A stretch of DNA of 64,000 nt from Verrucomicrobiota bacterium. GTDB lineage: Bacteria > Verrucomicrobiota > Kiritimatiellia > UBA8416 > JABMPJ01. This document shows, piece after piece, positions 44,729-53,310 of the stretch. Positions within the stretch are counted from its first letter, which is position 1, and the number at the start of each line of letters is the position of its first letter. Under the pieces are notes generated by a model. The model had not been told where the DNA came from. It ran no database searches and saw only the letters and a program-made list of their open reading frames with translations. The translations under genes and the position numbers were made by a program. The stretch spans positions 17,882 to 81,881 of the forward strand of contig JABGQM010000014.1 in the NCBI GenBank assembly GCA_018648805.1, given 5' to 3'.

Positions 44729-45508
44729 CTATTGAAGCCTCTTCAAATACCCGTCCGGGGCAACGGTTATCAAGAGTTTGTCTTGTATGTTCTTATCGAT
44801 CTCGAATTCGGGATGTGTCTTCAGGTATTCCCATACCGCTGTCTTGGGATTGTTGCCTTTGCCCCACGGCCGGTCTGAGGAGAGGTGATCCGGCGCGTCC
44901 TCAATGATGGTGTCAAAAACTACACAATAGCTACCAGGACTGGCCAACGGGGCATAAGCTTCTAACTCGGCCAGTACATGGTCGTGGGTGTGTTTGGAAT
45001 CCAGGTAGACCAGGATGCGTTGGTAGCCAGAGGCGATGGAGCGCACCTGGTCGATCACGGCGGGTTCGATGGAAGAGCCCTGTATCATCTGGATCCGGGA
45101 GAACATCGGATGGCTTTCGATCGCGGCACGGTTGTGTGAGCGGATATCGATGTCGATACCCACCACCTTGCGGCGGGAAACGCGGGGGTCGATCCGGCGC
45201 CCCGCATCAATGGCCTCGGTCATATCCAGGAGTGCCAGCATGGAGGCGCTCAACATCAAGGATCCCCCGTGAGCGATGCCCGTCTCTATGATTAGATCGG
45301 GCTTGATCACCCAGATTAGTTCCTGCATCGCAACGATGTCTTGTGGAAATTGAATAATGGGGCGACCCAGCACCTGGAAATTGTAGGTATAGCCATGGCT
45401 CGCAGATGCGATGTTCCATCTCAGCGATTGCGCCTGCAACGGCTTGTCTGCAGATTGAGCGGCAATGTTCTGCTGCACTTCATTCTCAAATTCGCGTATT
45501 TTATCCAC
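44729..45508 (-). CDS. CmcI-like (cephalosporin hydroxylase family) methyltransferase
   Basis: A 259-residue protein of the CmcI family, Rossmann SAM-dependent enzymes first described in cephamycin synthesis and common in O-antigen loci. Motifs: DLIIETGIAHGGSLMLSASML (SAM loop), VVGIDIDIRSHNR, ILVYLDSKHTHDHVLAEL, and FDTIIEDAPD, giving the metal-binding acidic residues. It probably O- or N-methylates a sugar or acyl group. A 94-base gap separates it from the ACP gene downstream, the largest gap inside the block, where I see nothing distinctive. Confidence 0.85.
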   Translation of the reverse strand: MDKIREFENEVQQNIAAQSADKPLQAQSLRWNIASASHGYTYNFQVLGRPIIQFPQDIVAMQELIWVIKPDLIIETGIAHGGSLMLSASMLALLDMTEAIDAGRRIDPRVSRRKVVGIDIDIRSHNRAAIESHPMFSRIQMIQGSSIEPAVIDQVRSIASGYQRILVYLDSKHTHDHVLAELEAYAPLASPGSYCVVFDTIIEDAPDHLSSDRPWGKGNNPKTAVWEYLKTHPEFEIDKNIQDKLLITVAPDGYLKRLQ

Positions 45509-45555
45509 CCATCAACTCCTTACCTGCATAGAAATCACCCGGCGACTCCCTATGG

Positions 45556-46206
45556 CTATGCCAACGGGGTGCCGCGTCTTATGACCACCTTCTGATAGTA
45601 ACGATCGTCAGGACTCTGTTCTCCGGCCTTGCCAATAATCCATGTGATGTCGTCGCCGTCAACCTGTTTCTGCAAGGGCAGCCTGTCCGTGCTCACGAAC
45701 CCGACATCTCGGTTTAACTTCAGTCCCATTGCGTTGTCCGCAAAGATGTACCCATACACCTCATTAACCTGCATGGCATCAAACAACCATTTGACCAAGG
45801 CAAGAACCGCATACTTCATCAACATAGGGTGTCCGGCTCGTTCTCCCCGCAGAAGATTGTCTGCCAGCACTGAATCGCCACTCAAGTCTCTAAAGCCGTA
45901 ATGCCCAATCAGGAGGTCGCCAGAGTAAATCAAGAACAGCAATCGGTTCGATTCTGAGAAGGCAATCGTTTTCAGCCAGTGCCGGGTTCGCTCAGGGGTG
46001 GCTACGAATTGTGTCAGGAAGCACTCTCGGTAACGGTTTCTCCAGTCGGTCAACTTCTCAGCAATGTCGCTGTCCTGAATATGCTTCTTGGTAAGAGGGC
46101 GCATCGTGCCAATACGGGTGCTGCTGTCATCGCAGATGGGAATCTCCAAGGACTCCTTCCCCTCTATGATGCCGGTCAGATACGCGTCTCTCTTCTGTTC
46201 GTTCAT
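45556..46206 (-). CDS. GNAT-family acetyltransferase
   Basis: A 216-residue protein with a GNAT fold. RHWLKTIAFSESNRLLFLIYSGDLLIGHYGFRDL gives the central strands, ALVKWLFDAMQVNEVYGYIFADNAMGLKLNRDVGF the C-terminal half of the fold, as in PseH-like and RimJ-like enzymes. It likely N-acylates an amino sugar or protein amine from acyl-CoA, or conceivably from the acyl-ACP of the same operon. The N-terminal 40 residues are extra and polar. It follows the glycosyltransferase by seven bases. Confidence 0.75.
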   Translation of the reverse strand: MNEQKRDAYLTGIIEGKESLEIPICDDSSTRIGTMRPLTKKHIQDSDIAEKLTDWRNRYRECFLTQFVATPERTRHWLKTIAFSESNRLLFLIYSGDLLIGHYGFRDLSGDSVLADNLLRGERAGHPMLMKYAVLALVKWLFDAMQVNEVYGYIFADNAMGLKLNRDVGFVSTDRLPLQKQVDGDDITWIIGKAGEQSPDDRYYQKVVIRRGTPLA

Positions 46207-46213
46207 TGTCGCC

Positions 46214-47104
46214 CTACTGTCGCCTGAGCTTCAAGACGACTTGCATCGCCAGTGCTACCAGATTCAGTTTAACCATAGCCCACAGTATCCAGGTTTTTGC
46301 TTCCAAGGTATAGCCTGATGCCATCTGAGATACATCTTTCCACAGGTGGTGGAAAGGGACGATAACGTCCAAGGGTGAAGACTGAAAAATGCTGATCGCC
46401 TTTTTGCTTCTGCTCACACCATCCCGCCCAAGCTCTACCCAGCCTTTCTGCGCACAATTGATCTTTCCCAGGCTGGCGAGAAACAGAACCACGGTCCAAT
46501 CCGACGCCATGTAGTGCTGGTCCGTAAAGGGACATGTCTTGAGGATGCGGGTGCGCATCAGGGAGTAGAATCGACCATTGGCATGCCATCCTGAGAAGAA
46601 TGTCTTGAACCGGTCGGATGGTGTTCCAACCAGTGAGCTGTCGCCCATTTTGCGCTCGTTGAAAACACCCCCGGTGAACCTGGCAGGCGAAGTAGACGCC
46701 ACGTAGTCCTCGTGCCCTGCGAGAAACGCACAGTTCACTTCTATGAAATCGAGGGAACGCTTGTCATCGCAAGCCGCCCACATAAAGTACTCTCCGCAGG
46801 CGTGATCCAGTACATAATTGAAGTTGAACGTGGCGCCCCGGTTGCTTGGCTGGCGAACATAGTGAATTCTCTTGTCTTGCGCCGCGAGTTCCCGACAAAT
46901 ATCAGACGTCCGATCTGTTGATGCATTGTCCGAGATAATCACTTCCACGTTCTGATAGGTCTGATTGAGGATGGACAACAGAGCGTCCCGAATTGTGAGC
47001 TCTCCATTGTAGACGGGTACGCCGACAGTGACCACGGGCGTCTTGTGCGTCTCGTTGGCGTTATCTGTAATGTTCTCTGTAGTGATGGTCTTGCTCCTGT
47101 TCAT
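46214..47104 (-). CDS. Glycosyltransferase family 2
   Basis: A 296-residue GT-A enzyme. VVTVGVPVYNGELTIRDALLSI begins the nucleotide-binding half, VEVIISDNASTDRTSDICREL holds the first Asp motif, and GEYFMWAACDDKRS is the DxD-type metal site. The C terminus has a hydrophobic helix (TWILWAMVKLNLVALAM) that may anchor it to the membrane. It opens the minus-strand block and is divergent from rfbF, so the promoter of the block lies in 47105-47297. Acceptor and donor are unknown. Confidence 0.88.
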   Translation of the reverse strand: MNRSKTITTENITDNANETHKTPVVTVGVPVYNGELTIRDALLSILNQTYQNVEVIISDNASTDRTSDICRELAAQDKRIHYVRQPSNRGATFNFNYVLDHACGEYFMWAACDDKRSLDFIEVNCAFLAGHEDYVASTSPARFTGGVFNERKMGDSSLVGTPSDRFKTFFSGWHANGRFYSLMRTRILKTCPFTDQHYMASDWTVVLFLASLGKINCAQKGWVELGRDGVSRSKKAISIFQSSPLDVIVPFHHLWKDVSQMASGYTLEAKTWILWAMVKLNLVALAMQVVLKLRRQ

Positions 47105-47297
47105 GGCCGTACCGATAGCACATCGTGTACACTAAGACCGAATACGGCGAAAGTCTAGATCTATGGCCGTTGGTTGCCCAGCGCACTCCACGACCGGTCG
47201 GCAATCGGCTCTTGCTATTTGTGCTGTAGAATCGTACATCACGAAGGGCGCCGGGCGGTGTTCAAGAGCGAGGCAGTCGCAACGAAGGAGTGGCTTA

Positions 47298-48071
47298 GTG
47301 AAGGCAGTAATTCTGGCCGGTGGAAAGGGCACCCGTATTACGGAGGAGTCGATCTTCCGTCCCAAGCCAATGATAGAGATCGGGCCTCAGCCGATCTTGT
47401 GGCATGTCATGAAGGCCTATTCGGCCCACTCGATAAATGATTTTGTCATCTGCTGTGGCTACAAGGGCTATATGATCAAGGAGTATTTCGCCAACTACTT
47501 CCTCCATATGGCTGACGTGACGTTCGACATGCAGGCCAATGCGATGGAGGTCCACCATCAACACGCTGAACCGTGGCGTGTGACCGTTGTGGATACCGGG
47601 TTGGAAACCATGACCGGGGGACGTCTTAAGCGTGTGGCCAAGTATGTCGAGGGCGAGCCATTCTGCATGACCTACGGTGACGGTGTCTCAGACGTCGATG
47701 TCGAATCCCTTGTGCGATTTCACCGGGCGCACGGCAAGCTGGCCACTGTGACAGCGGTTCACCCGCCCGCCCGCTATGGGGCTCTTGAACTCGGGGAGGC
47801 GCCCGGTGTGTTGGGGTTCAATGAGAAGCCGGCGGGTGAGGGGGGGTGGATCAACGGTGGTTTCTTCGTCCTTGATCCGCAGGTTCTCGCATTGATTGAA
47901 GATGATACCACCACCTTCGAAGACGTTCCTCTGCGAACGCTGGCCGCAGAGGGACAACTTGAAGCGTTTCGGCATGAGGGATTCTGGCAGTGTATGGACC
48001 ACATGCGAGATAAATTGCTTCTGGAGGAGATGTGGGCGACTGGGAATGCACCGTGGAAAGTGTGGCCGTAA
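47298..48071 (+). CDS. rfbF: Glucose-1-phosphate cytidylyltransferase
   Basis: A 257-residue nucleotidyltransferase, the usual RfbF length. VKAVILAGGKGTRI is the nucleotide site, FRPKPMIEIGPQPILWHVMK follows, and CMTYGDGVSDVDV supplies the Asp metal ligand. EGFWQCMDHMRDK near the C terminus is typical of RfbF. It makes CDP-glucose from CTP and glucose-1-phosphate for RfbG. GTG 47298 is the start, with GAAGGAG upstream; a longer ATG frame from 47163 would add 45 unrelated residues. Confidence 0.93.
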   Translation: MKAVILAGGKGTRITEESIFRPKPMIEIGPQPILWHVMKAYSAHSINDFVICCGYKGYMIKEYFANYFLHMADVTFDMQANAMEVHHQHAEPWRVTVVDTGLETMTGGRLKRVAKYVEGEPFCMTYGDGVSDVDVESLVRFHRAHGKLATVTAVHPPARYGALELGEAPGVLGFNEKPAGEGGWINGGFFVLDPQVLALIEDDTTTFEDVPLRTLAAEGQLEAFRHEGFWQCMDHMRDKLLLEEMWATGNAPWKVWP

Positions 48072-48072
48072 G

Positions 48073-48091
48073 TCGCCGTCGTAACCGGCGA
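48073..48091. terminator. Hairpin between convergent rfbF and rfbD-like genes
   Basis: TCGCCG at 48073-48078 pairs with CGGCGA at 48086-48091 across a seven-base loop, directly after the rfbF stop and before the converging reductase stop. There is no T-run, so it is only a candidate terminator. Confidence 0.3.
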
Positions 48092-48109
48092 TCTCGGGTG
48101 CATCAAGGA

Positions 48110-48985
48110 CTAGCGCTGTGTTGCGGCGGCCTCAACGGCTATGAATGCCGCCAGGCTTTCCTGCCAAGTGGGCAGTTGAATGTTGAGCAATGCTTCAATC
48201 TTTCTGCAATTGAGCACTGAGCAGGGCGGACGGCGCGCTGGCGTGGGGTAGTCCTCCGTCGAAATCGGATTGACCTTGCAGGGGCGGGATAGCAGGTGGT
48301 GCTCGATCGCCTGTGCATGGATAGCGGCGGCAAACTCGTGCCATGATGCCCGGCCCCGGTTGGTGACATGGTAGATGCCTCCTTGGGTTACGTCTTGCTT
48401 GATCATCTCGGCGATGACGCGGCAGAGGGTCTGGGTCCACGTTGGGCTACCCTCCTGGTCAGCCACAACGCCGAGTGTTTCCCGCTCGCCCATCAGGCGG
48501 AGCATGGAGTAGACAAAGTTGCCGCCATGGGCACCATAGAGCCAGGCCGTCCGCAGGATGAAGGCGTTGGGAGCTGATGCCGTCACCCGGCGTTCGCCCA
48601 ACTCCTTGGTGCGCGCGTAGACGCCAATCGGCGATACGGGATCTGTTTCGACATAGGGTTGTTCGGCCAGGCCATCAAAGACGTAGTCGGTTGAGATGTG
48701 AATCATCCGCGCGCCGATCGTTCTGGCGACGCTAGCGATGTTGGCGGCCCCATCACTATTGAGTGCGGTCGCCTGGGTCTCGTCCGATTCGGCCTTGTCG
48801 ACCGCGGTATAGGCACAACAGTTGATCACCCAGTCTATGGCGTGCCCCTCCGCGGCGTTCATCAGGGCCTGCGGATAACAGACATCGACCTCGATGTCGG
48901 TCTCGAGCACCGCGTGACCTTCACGCTTCAGAGCCGCGACCAGATCGGTGCCTAACATCCCCTTTGAGCCCGTAACCCAGATCAT
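48110..48985 (-). CDS. dTDP-4-dehydrorhamnose reductase family protein (RfbD/RmlD-like)
   Basis: A 291-residue SDR. MIWVTGSKGMLGTDLV is the NAD(P) loop, VINCCAYTAVDKAE, MIHISTDYVFDG, and the catalytic pair in PIGVYARTKELGE are standard for RmlD. It reduces the C4 keto group of a 4-keto-6-deoxy sugar nucleotide. No RmlA or RmlB is in the window, so it may act on the CDP-linked sugar made by RfbF and RfbG, or serve a dTDP-rhamnose route encoded elsewhere. It converges on rfbF. Confidence 0.9.
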   Translation of the reverse strand: MIWVTGSKGMLGTDLVAALKREGHAVLETDIEVDVCYPQALMNAAEGHAIDWVINCCAYTAVDKAESDETQATALNSDGAANIASVARTIGARMIHISTDYVFDGLAEQPYVETDPVSPIGVYARTKELGERRVTASAPNAFILRTAWLYGAHGGNFVYSMLRLMGERETLGVVADQEGSPTWTQTLCRVIAEMIKQDVTQGGIYHVTNRGRASWHEFAAAIHAQAIEHHLLSRPCKVNPISTEDYPTPARRPPCSVLNCRKIEALLNIQLPTWQESLAAFIAVEAAATQR

Positions 48986-49077
48986 CCAACACCCTCAGTC
49001 GATTGTTGCACACCTCAACGTGGCCACTACCATTTAGGTGGCCAAGTGGTCTCGCTATGCTATGCTCATCCCCTCAT

Positions 49078-50586
49078 ATGGCGCAAACCAATAACATCCA
49101 TCATAGACACCTGGCACGAGGCACGACTATCGGCCTGGTGAGCACCGTGATGATGGGCGTGGTCAACTACTTCCTGCGGCGGCACTGGGCGCTCACGCTC
49201 GGACCAGCCGACTTCGGCTGGTTCTATATCAACTATACCGTCTTCTATTTCGCCGCGATCCTGATCGACCTGGGCGGAGCCAACTACTCCATGATCGCCA
49301 TCGCGAAACACCACGAGGCCGGTGAGGCCGACAAGGTGAACCATGTCTTTTTTGCCACGGCCCTCTACAAGCTGCTCTCCGGGCTGGTGGGGGCGATCCT
49401 CTTCTGGTTTCTGGCCCCCTGGTTGGCCGTGCACTTCTTCCATTACCCCGCGGCGGTGGGGTCCATCCGGCTTATGACCCTCTTCTTCCCGCTTTTTTGC
49501 CTCGAGGGCCACCTCTTCACGGTGCTCTGCTCGTTCAAGGCCTTCATCACCGGTTACGGTCTGCTGGTGCTCAAGTTTGTGCTCATCCTGCTGTTTGCGC
49601 TCATGGGCGGGGCATCGATCCGACTGCCCCCGCTGCTCTTCATCGGTGGCAGCGGCCTCTTCTGTCTCTGCGCCATTGGTTATCTATTCGGGTCGGGAAA
49701 GGTGAAGCTGCGGCTCCGCTTTCTCTCGCTGCGCGGGGTGGGGCAGTACCTGGTCAAGGGCATCTGGCTGGCCCTCTACAACATTGGTGCGCAGACGGTG
49801 CTCTATGCCGACCAGCTGGTGGCCACACTTCTCCTGGGGGCCGCTGCCATGGCGGTCTACCAGGTGGCCGTGCCGCTCGTACAGATTGTCTACTCCCTGC
49901 TGATGATCGTGCCCACGGTCGGGATACCGGTGATGGCCACACTGTGGGAGCAGGAGGATGCCGAGCCGGCCGTGGCCGGCCTCTGTTCGGCCTTCCTGGC
50001 CGCCATGCTGGCCCTGTTGTGGTTGGCCCTGTTGGTGACGCTGCCGCTGGGGAACTTGCTCGTCACGCTCCTCTTTTCCGGGACGTTCGTGGCGGCGGGG
50101 CCGCTCCTGCCATTCCTCTCGGCCGGTATCATTCTCTATATCGCGGGCTTCTTCTGTTTTAACGCCTGGAATGCCCGCCGGCGTAACCACGCCACCTCGC
50201 TGATCATGATCATGGCCCCGCTGCTCAATGTCGGCCTCTGCCTGCTCCTGGTGCCGCGCCACGGCTTGCGCGGGGCGGCGATGGCGGTGGGGTGCACCCA
50301 TGCGGCCATCTGTGTGGCGGCCTGTGTGCTGCTCAAGGTTAAGCTACCTTCCTTCAGGCTGGCGCCACTACGCGCGCTCTACATCTCGACCTGTGGGGCC
50401 GTGGTGCTGGCCGTGGTGGTGCGGGGAGGTCCGATCGAGGCGCTGCTGTCGCGGCGGGCCGCCGTGGTGCTGGGCGGGAGCGTGGTGTACCTGCTCCTGG
50501 TCGCGCCCGCTATTCTTCCGCGTCTTCGGGCGGCGGGGGCGGGACGAGGCGGTCGACGTCGGCCTGCATCGTCGCCAGCAGGTTGA
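49078..50586 (+). CDS. Polysaccharide flippase (Wzx/oligosaccharide flippase family)
   Basis: About 502 residues with around twelve to fourteen membrane helices and the MATE/MOP-like Wzx pattern: ARGTTIGLVSTVMMGVVNYF at helix 1, LGPADFGWFYINYTVFYFAAILIDLGG, and DQLVATLLLGAAAMAVYQVAVPL in the second half. It would flip lipid-linked glycan to the periplasm. ATG 49078 is chosen; frames from 49003 or 49057 lack support. The last 26 codons run antisense to the end of the kinase gene and encode a Gly/Arg/Pro tail, suggesting loss of the original stop codon. Confidence 0.86.
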   Translation: MAQTNNIHHRHLARGTTIGLVSTVMMGVVNYFLRRHWALTLGPADFGWFYINYTVFYFAAILIDLGGANYSMIAIAKHHEAGEADKVNHVFFATALYKLLSGLVGAILFWFLAPWLAVHFFHYPAAVGSIRLMTLFFPLFCLEGHLFTVLCSFKAFITGYGLLVLKFVLILLFALMGGASIRLPPLLFIGGSGLFCLCAIGYLFGSGKVKLRLRFLSLRGVGQYLVKGIWLALYNIGAQTVLYADQLVATLLLGAAAMAVYQVAVPLVQIVYSLLMIVPTVGIPVMATLWEQEDAEPAVAGLCSAFLAAMLALLWLALLVTLPLGNLLVTLLFSGTFVAAGPLLPFLSAGIILYIAGFFCFNAWNARRRNHATSLIMIMAPLLNVGLCLLLVPRHGLRGAAMAVGCTHAAICVAACVLLKVKLPSFRLAPLRALYISTCGAVVLAVVVRGGPIEALLSRRAAVVLGGSVVYLLLVAPAILPRLRAAGAGRGGRRRPASSPAG

Positions 50587-53101
50587 CCGCCGCTTCGCCG
50601 TATTTCTGCGCCGCCGCATGTCCGCCATTGATGGAGCAGAAGATGGCGGCATTGAGGTACTGGTTGGCCAGTTCACGCAGCTTGATGCCCTCTGACAGGG
50701 CCTCATCCTTGATAAAGTGCTGGATAAAGGCGAGCATCTGGCGCGTCGAGATGTCGCTCCAGCGAACGGTCCGGTCTTTAAGCCGTATTCCCACGGTAGT
50801 GGCCGTCCTGATGTCGAGTGGGCTCGGGCCGTCGATATATCCCCAGCGGAACGGCTTATCTTTCATCTGTTTGATGAAGAAGGTTTTCATGCTCTGCAGT
50901 CGTTCGCAGCGCTCAATCGCTGTGGCGATGGCTGCCTTGCCCGCGTCGGTCTTGAACTCGCGCTGCCGGCGCTTGATGAGGCGGACGGCGTCGCTGTAGC
51001 GGTAGGCCACGACATCCGCGCGGATGCCTGCTTCGGCCATCGCGACCTGCTGTAGCTCGGCATCGATCTTGGCCTGCAGGGCCTTTTCCCGGCGGTCTTG
51101 TTCTTCACGCAGGAGACGCAAGCGTTCAGCCTCGGCTTCGGCGGCACGTGCCAGCGTGCGTGCCTTTTCATCGCGCTTACAAATCTCGGTGGTCTTTGCG
51201 GCGGCCTCACGCGCCTTGGCCACGGCTTCCTTCGCCTCGCGCGTCAGCGGCGGTAGTTGAGTTGTCACGGCTTCGATCTCGGCCACGAGGACGGCGGCGG
51301 CAACGACGTTCTCGCTCTCCTGAAGCGTCTCACCCAGGGCGGCTGCCTTCTCCACCAACCGGCGGCCTTGTGCGTGGGCGCCCATGACCGTCTCACACGC
51401 TTCAACCACGCGTTGGCCCACCGTCACAATCAAGGGGGCCTCCACGAGTGGCACGGCTTCGGCCTCAGGTTCAGCTACGGCCTCGGCTACGGGTTCAGCC
51501 TCCGGTTCAGCCGCGATCTCGGCTTCGACCACGGCGTTGGTGTTGGTGCTGCCGGCCGCGGCCACACCATTGGTGTCGACCGGGGCGGCGGGCTTCGGCT
51601 CGGGTGGGGGCACGGGCGCGGGCAGGGCCACAGCTTCCACGGTCAGCACGTTCGCGGCAGCGGTCGTGTACAGGGCCATGCCCTCTGCTTCGAGGGAAGC
51701 CAGCGTGGTCAGCTCGGCTGCGGCGTCCTGGCACAGTGTGGCGCCCTGCGTCTTTTCGGCCTTAAGCGCTTCAGCTTCGAAGGCCTGCAGGGCGGCTATA
51801 GCTTTTTTCTTCAGCGTTATGAGACCGAAATAGGCGCCGCCACCCATCATGCCGAGAATCAGCAGAATGATCAGAAATACGAGAGGCGCCTTGCTGCGCT
51901 TCTTTGGGGTCGCGTTCGCTCTGTCCTTCGCGCCACTCTTGTCAGCCCTGGCCGCCGGAACTGAGGTGGTCGACATGGAGCCGGTGCTTCGCGAGACCAC
52001 AATCCTGCTTGCTTTGGGGGTGCCGTTGGGGCCCGTAGCGCTCTTGCTGCTCGACGCCGGGCGGGCACCCCGCTTGCGGATGATCACCTTTTTCGATCGC
52101 ACCGCCTGGGTCGACTTCTTGCTGGGGCCCAGTTTTTCAAGCGTCTTCTTGAGATCGCCCAGGAGCGAGGCGTAGGTCGGGTAACGCCGGCCGGGCTCGG
52201 CTTCGAGCATGCGCGCCACGATGCGGTCGACCTCGGGATTAATTCCTTCGCGGAGTGTACTGACCGCAGGGGCGGGGGCGTTCAAGCGGGCTTTGACAAC
52301 ATCCACCGGCGTGTCACCATCGAACGGGGGCTGGCCGGTCAGGGCATGGAAAATCGTGGCGCCCAAGCTGTAGATATCCGACCGCGCGTCGACCCGGTGG
52401 CGGCGGACCTTCTCGGGTGCGATGTAATAGGGCGTACCCCAGATGCCTTCCGGCTTGTTCTGGTGAGCAAAAGTGGCCAGTCCAAAATCGACCAGCTTGC
52501 TGCTGCCCTTTTTGTCGAGCAGGATATTCTCCGGCTTGATGTCGCCGTGGATCAGCCCGATTTCGTCAGCGGCGGCCAGTCCGCCCGCAATCTCGAGTGC
52601 AATCCGCAGCACCAGCGCCTCGTCGAGGGTGGGTTCTTCCTCGATCATCTTATCCATGTGACGGCCGTTGATCAGCTCCATCACGATGTAGGGCTGCCCC
52701 TTGGCCTGGCCGAAAGAGTAGATCTGTGCGATATTCGGGTGGTTGAGCTTGGCCACGGCCTGGGCTTCGCGTTTGAAGGTCTCGACAAAGTCGCCATCTT
52801 CACCCAGCGACTCGAGCATGACCTTGATGGCGACGTTGCGACCCAGCGTCTCGTCATAGGCGTGGTATACCCCGCCCATGCCGCCGGTACCAAGCAGGCG
52901 CAAGAGGCGAAACTGGCCCAGCTGTGCCGGTACGCATTCGGGGTGACCGCATTGGGGGCATTCAATTTCGGTGAATGACTCCAGCTCAGAGACGTCGATC
53001 TGGGCATCACACTTGCCGCAGCTCATCGCGTCGACCGCATCCGCCGTGATGCTGATAATCGTTTCGTCGTCGGCCGGCTGGTTCTCGTTTTCGTCAGTCA
53101 T
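50510..53101 (-). CDS. Transmembrane Ser/Thr protein kinase with zinc-ribbon head
   Basis: An 863-residue Hanks-type kinase. The head has paired Cys motifs CGKC (28-31) and CPQC (48-51), a likely zinc ribbon. The kinase domain spans about 63-320: GTGGMGGVY loop, VAIKVM lysine, IHGDIKPENILL, DFG in VDFGLATF, and APEK. The catalytic loop reads HGD rather than HRD. One membrane helix lies near 417-435 (LVFLIILLILGMMGGGAYFG). The external part is rich in Ala and Glu, with a repeated EAEAVAEPEAE segment and long helices, then a small domain from about 740. It could control envelope or polysaccharide processes. Confidence 0.9.
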   Translation of the reverse strand: MTDENENQPADDETIISITADAVDAMSCGKCDAQIDVSELESFTEIECPQCGHPECVPAQLGQFRLLRLLGTGGMGGVYHAYDETLGRNVAIKVMLESLGEDGDFVETFKREAQAVAKLNHPNIAQIYSFGQAKGQPYIVMELINGRHMDKMIEEEPTLDEALVLRIALEIAGGLAAADEIGLIHGDIKPENILLDKKGSSKLVDFGLATFAHQNKPEGIWGTPYYIAPEKVRRHRVDARSDIYSLGATIFHALTGQPPFDGDTPVDVVKARLNAPAPAVSTLREGINPEVDRIVARMLEAEPGRRYPTYASLLGDLKKTLEKLGPSKKSTQAVRSKKVIIRKRGARPASSSKSATGPNGTPKASRIVVSRSTGSMSTTSVPAARADKSGAKDRANATPKKRSKAPLVFLIILLILGMMGGGAYFGLITLKKKAIAALQAFEAEALKAEKTQGATLCQDAAAELTTLASLEAEGMALYTTAAANVLTVEAVALPAPVPPPEPKPAAPVDTNGVAAAGSTNTNAVVEAEIAAEPEAEPVAEAVAEPEAEAVPLVEAPLIVTVGQRVVEACETVMGAHAQGRRLVEKAAALGETLQESENVVAAAVLVAEIEAVTTQLPPLTREAKEAVAKAREAAAKTTEICKRDEKARTLARAAEAEAERLRLLREEQDRREKALQAKIDAELQQVAMAEAGIRADVVAYRYSDAVRLIKRRQREFKTDAGKAAIATAIERCERLQSMKTFFIKQMKDKPFRWGYIDGPSPLDIRTATTVGIRLKDRTVRWSDISTRQMLAFIQHFIKDEALSEGIKLRELANQYLNAAIFCSINGGHAAAQKYGEAAVNLLATMQADVDRLVPPPPPEDAEE

Positions 53102-53269
53102 GGTGTTGAACTATCAACTATCCTGCGCCCTTATGGCGGGTCTTGCGGCAGGTATCCTGTGGAAAGGATTGCCACACGCCACCCGGGCAGGTAGATTCTA
53201 CTTCTCTCGCTTACTGGACACTGGTTCCAGAATAGACACAGGTGGGCCGTGATGTCCATGTGATTCTGT

Positions 53270-53291
53270 GCTGGCGAGATGCTGGCGAGAT
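53270..53291 (+). repeat. Two tandem 11-bp units upstream of lgt
   Basis: GCTGGCGAGAT occurs at 53270-53280 and again at 53281-53291, followed by GCTGTGAGGAGC that begins a third, diverged copy and includes the GAGGAG ribosome binding site of lgt. The rest of the 209-base gap shows no gene. Confidence 0.7.
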
Positions 53292-53310
53292 GCTGTGAGG
53301 AGCCTGACCC

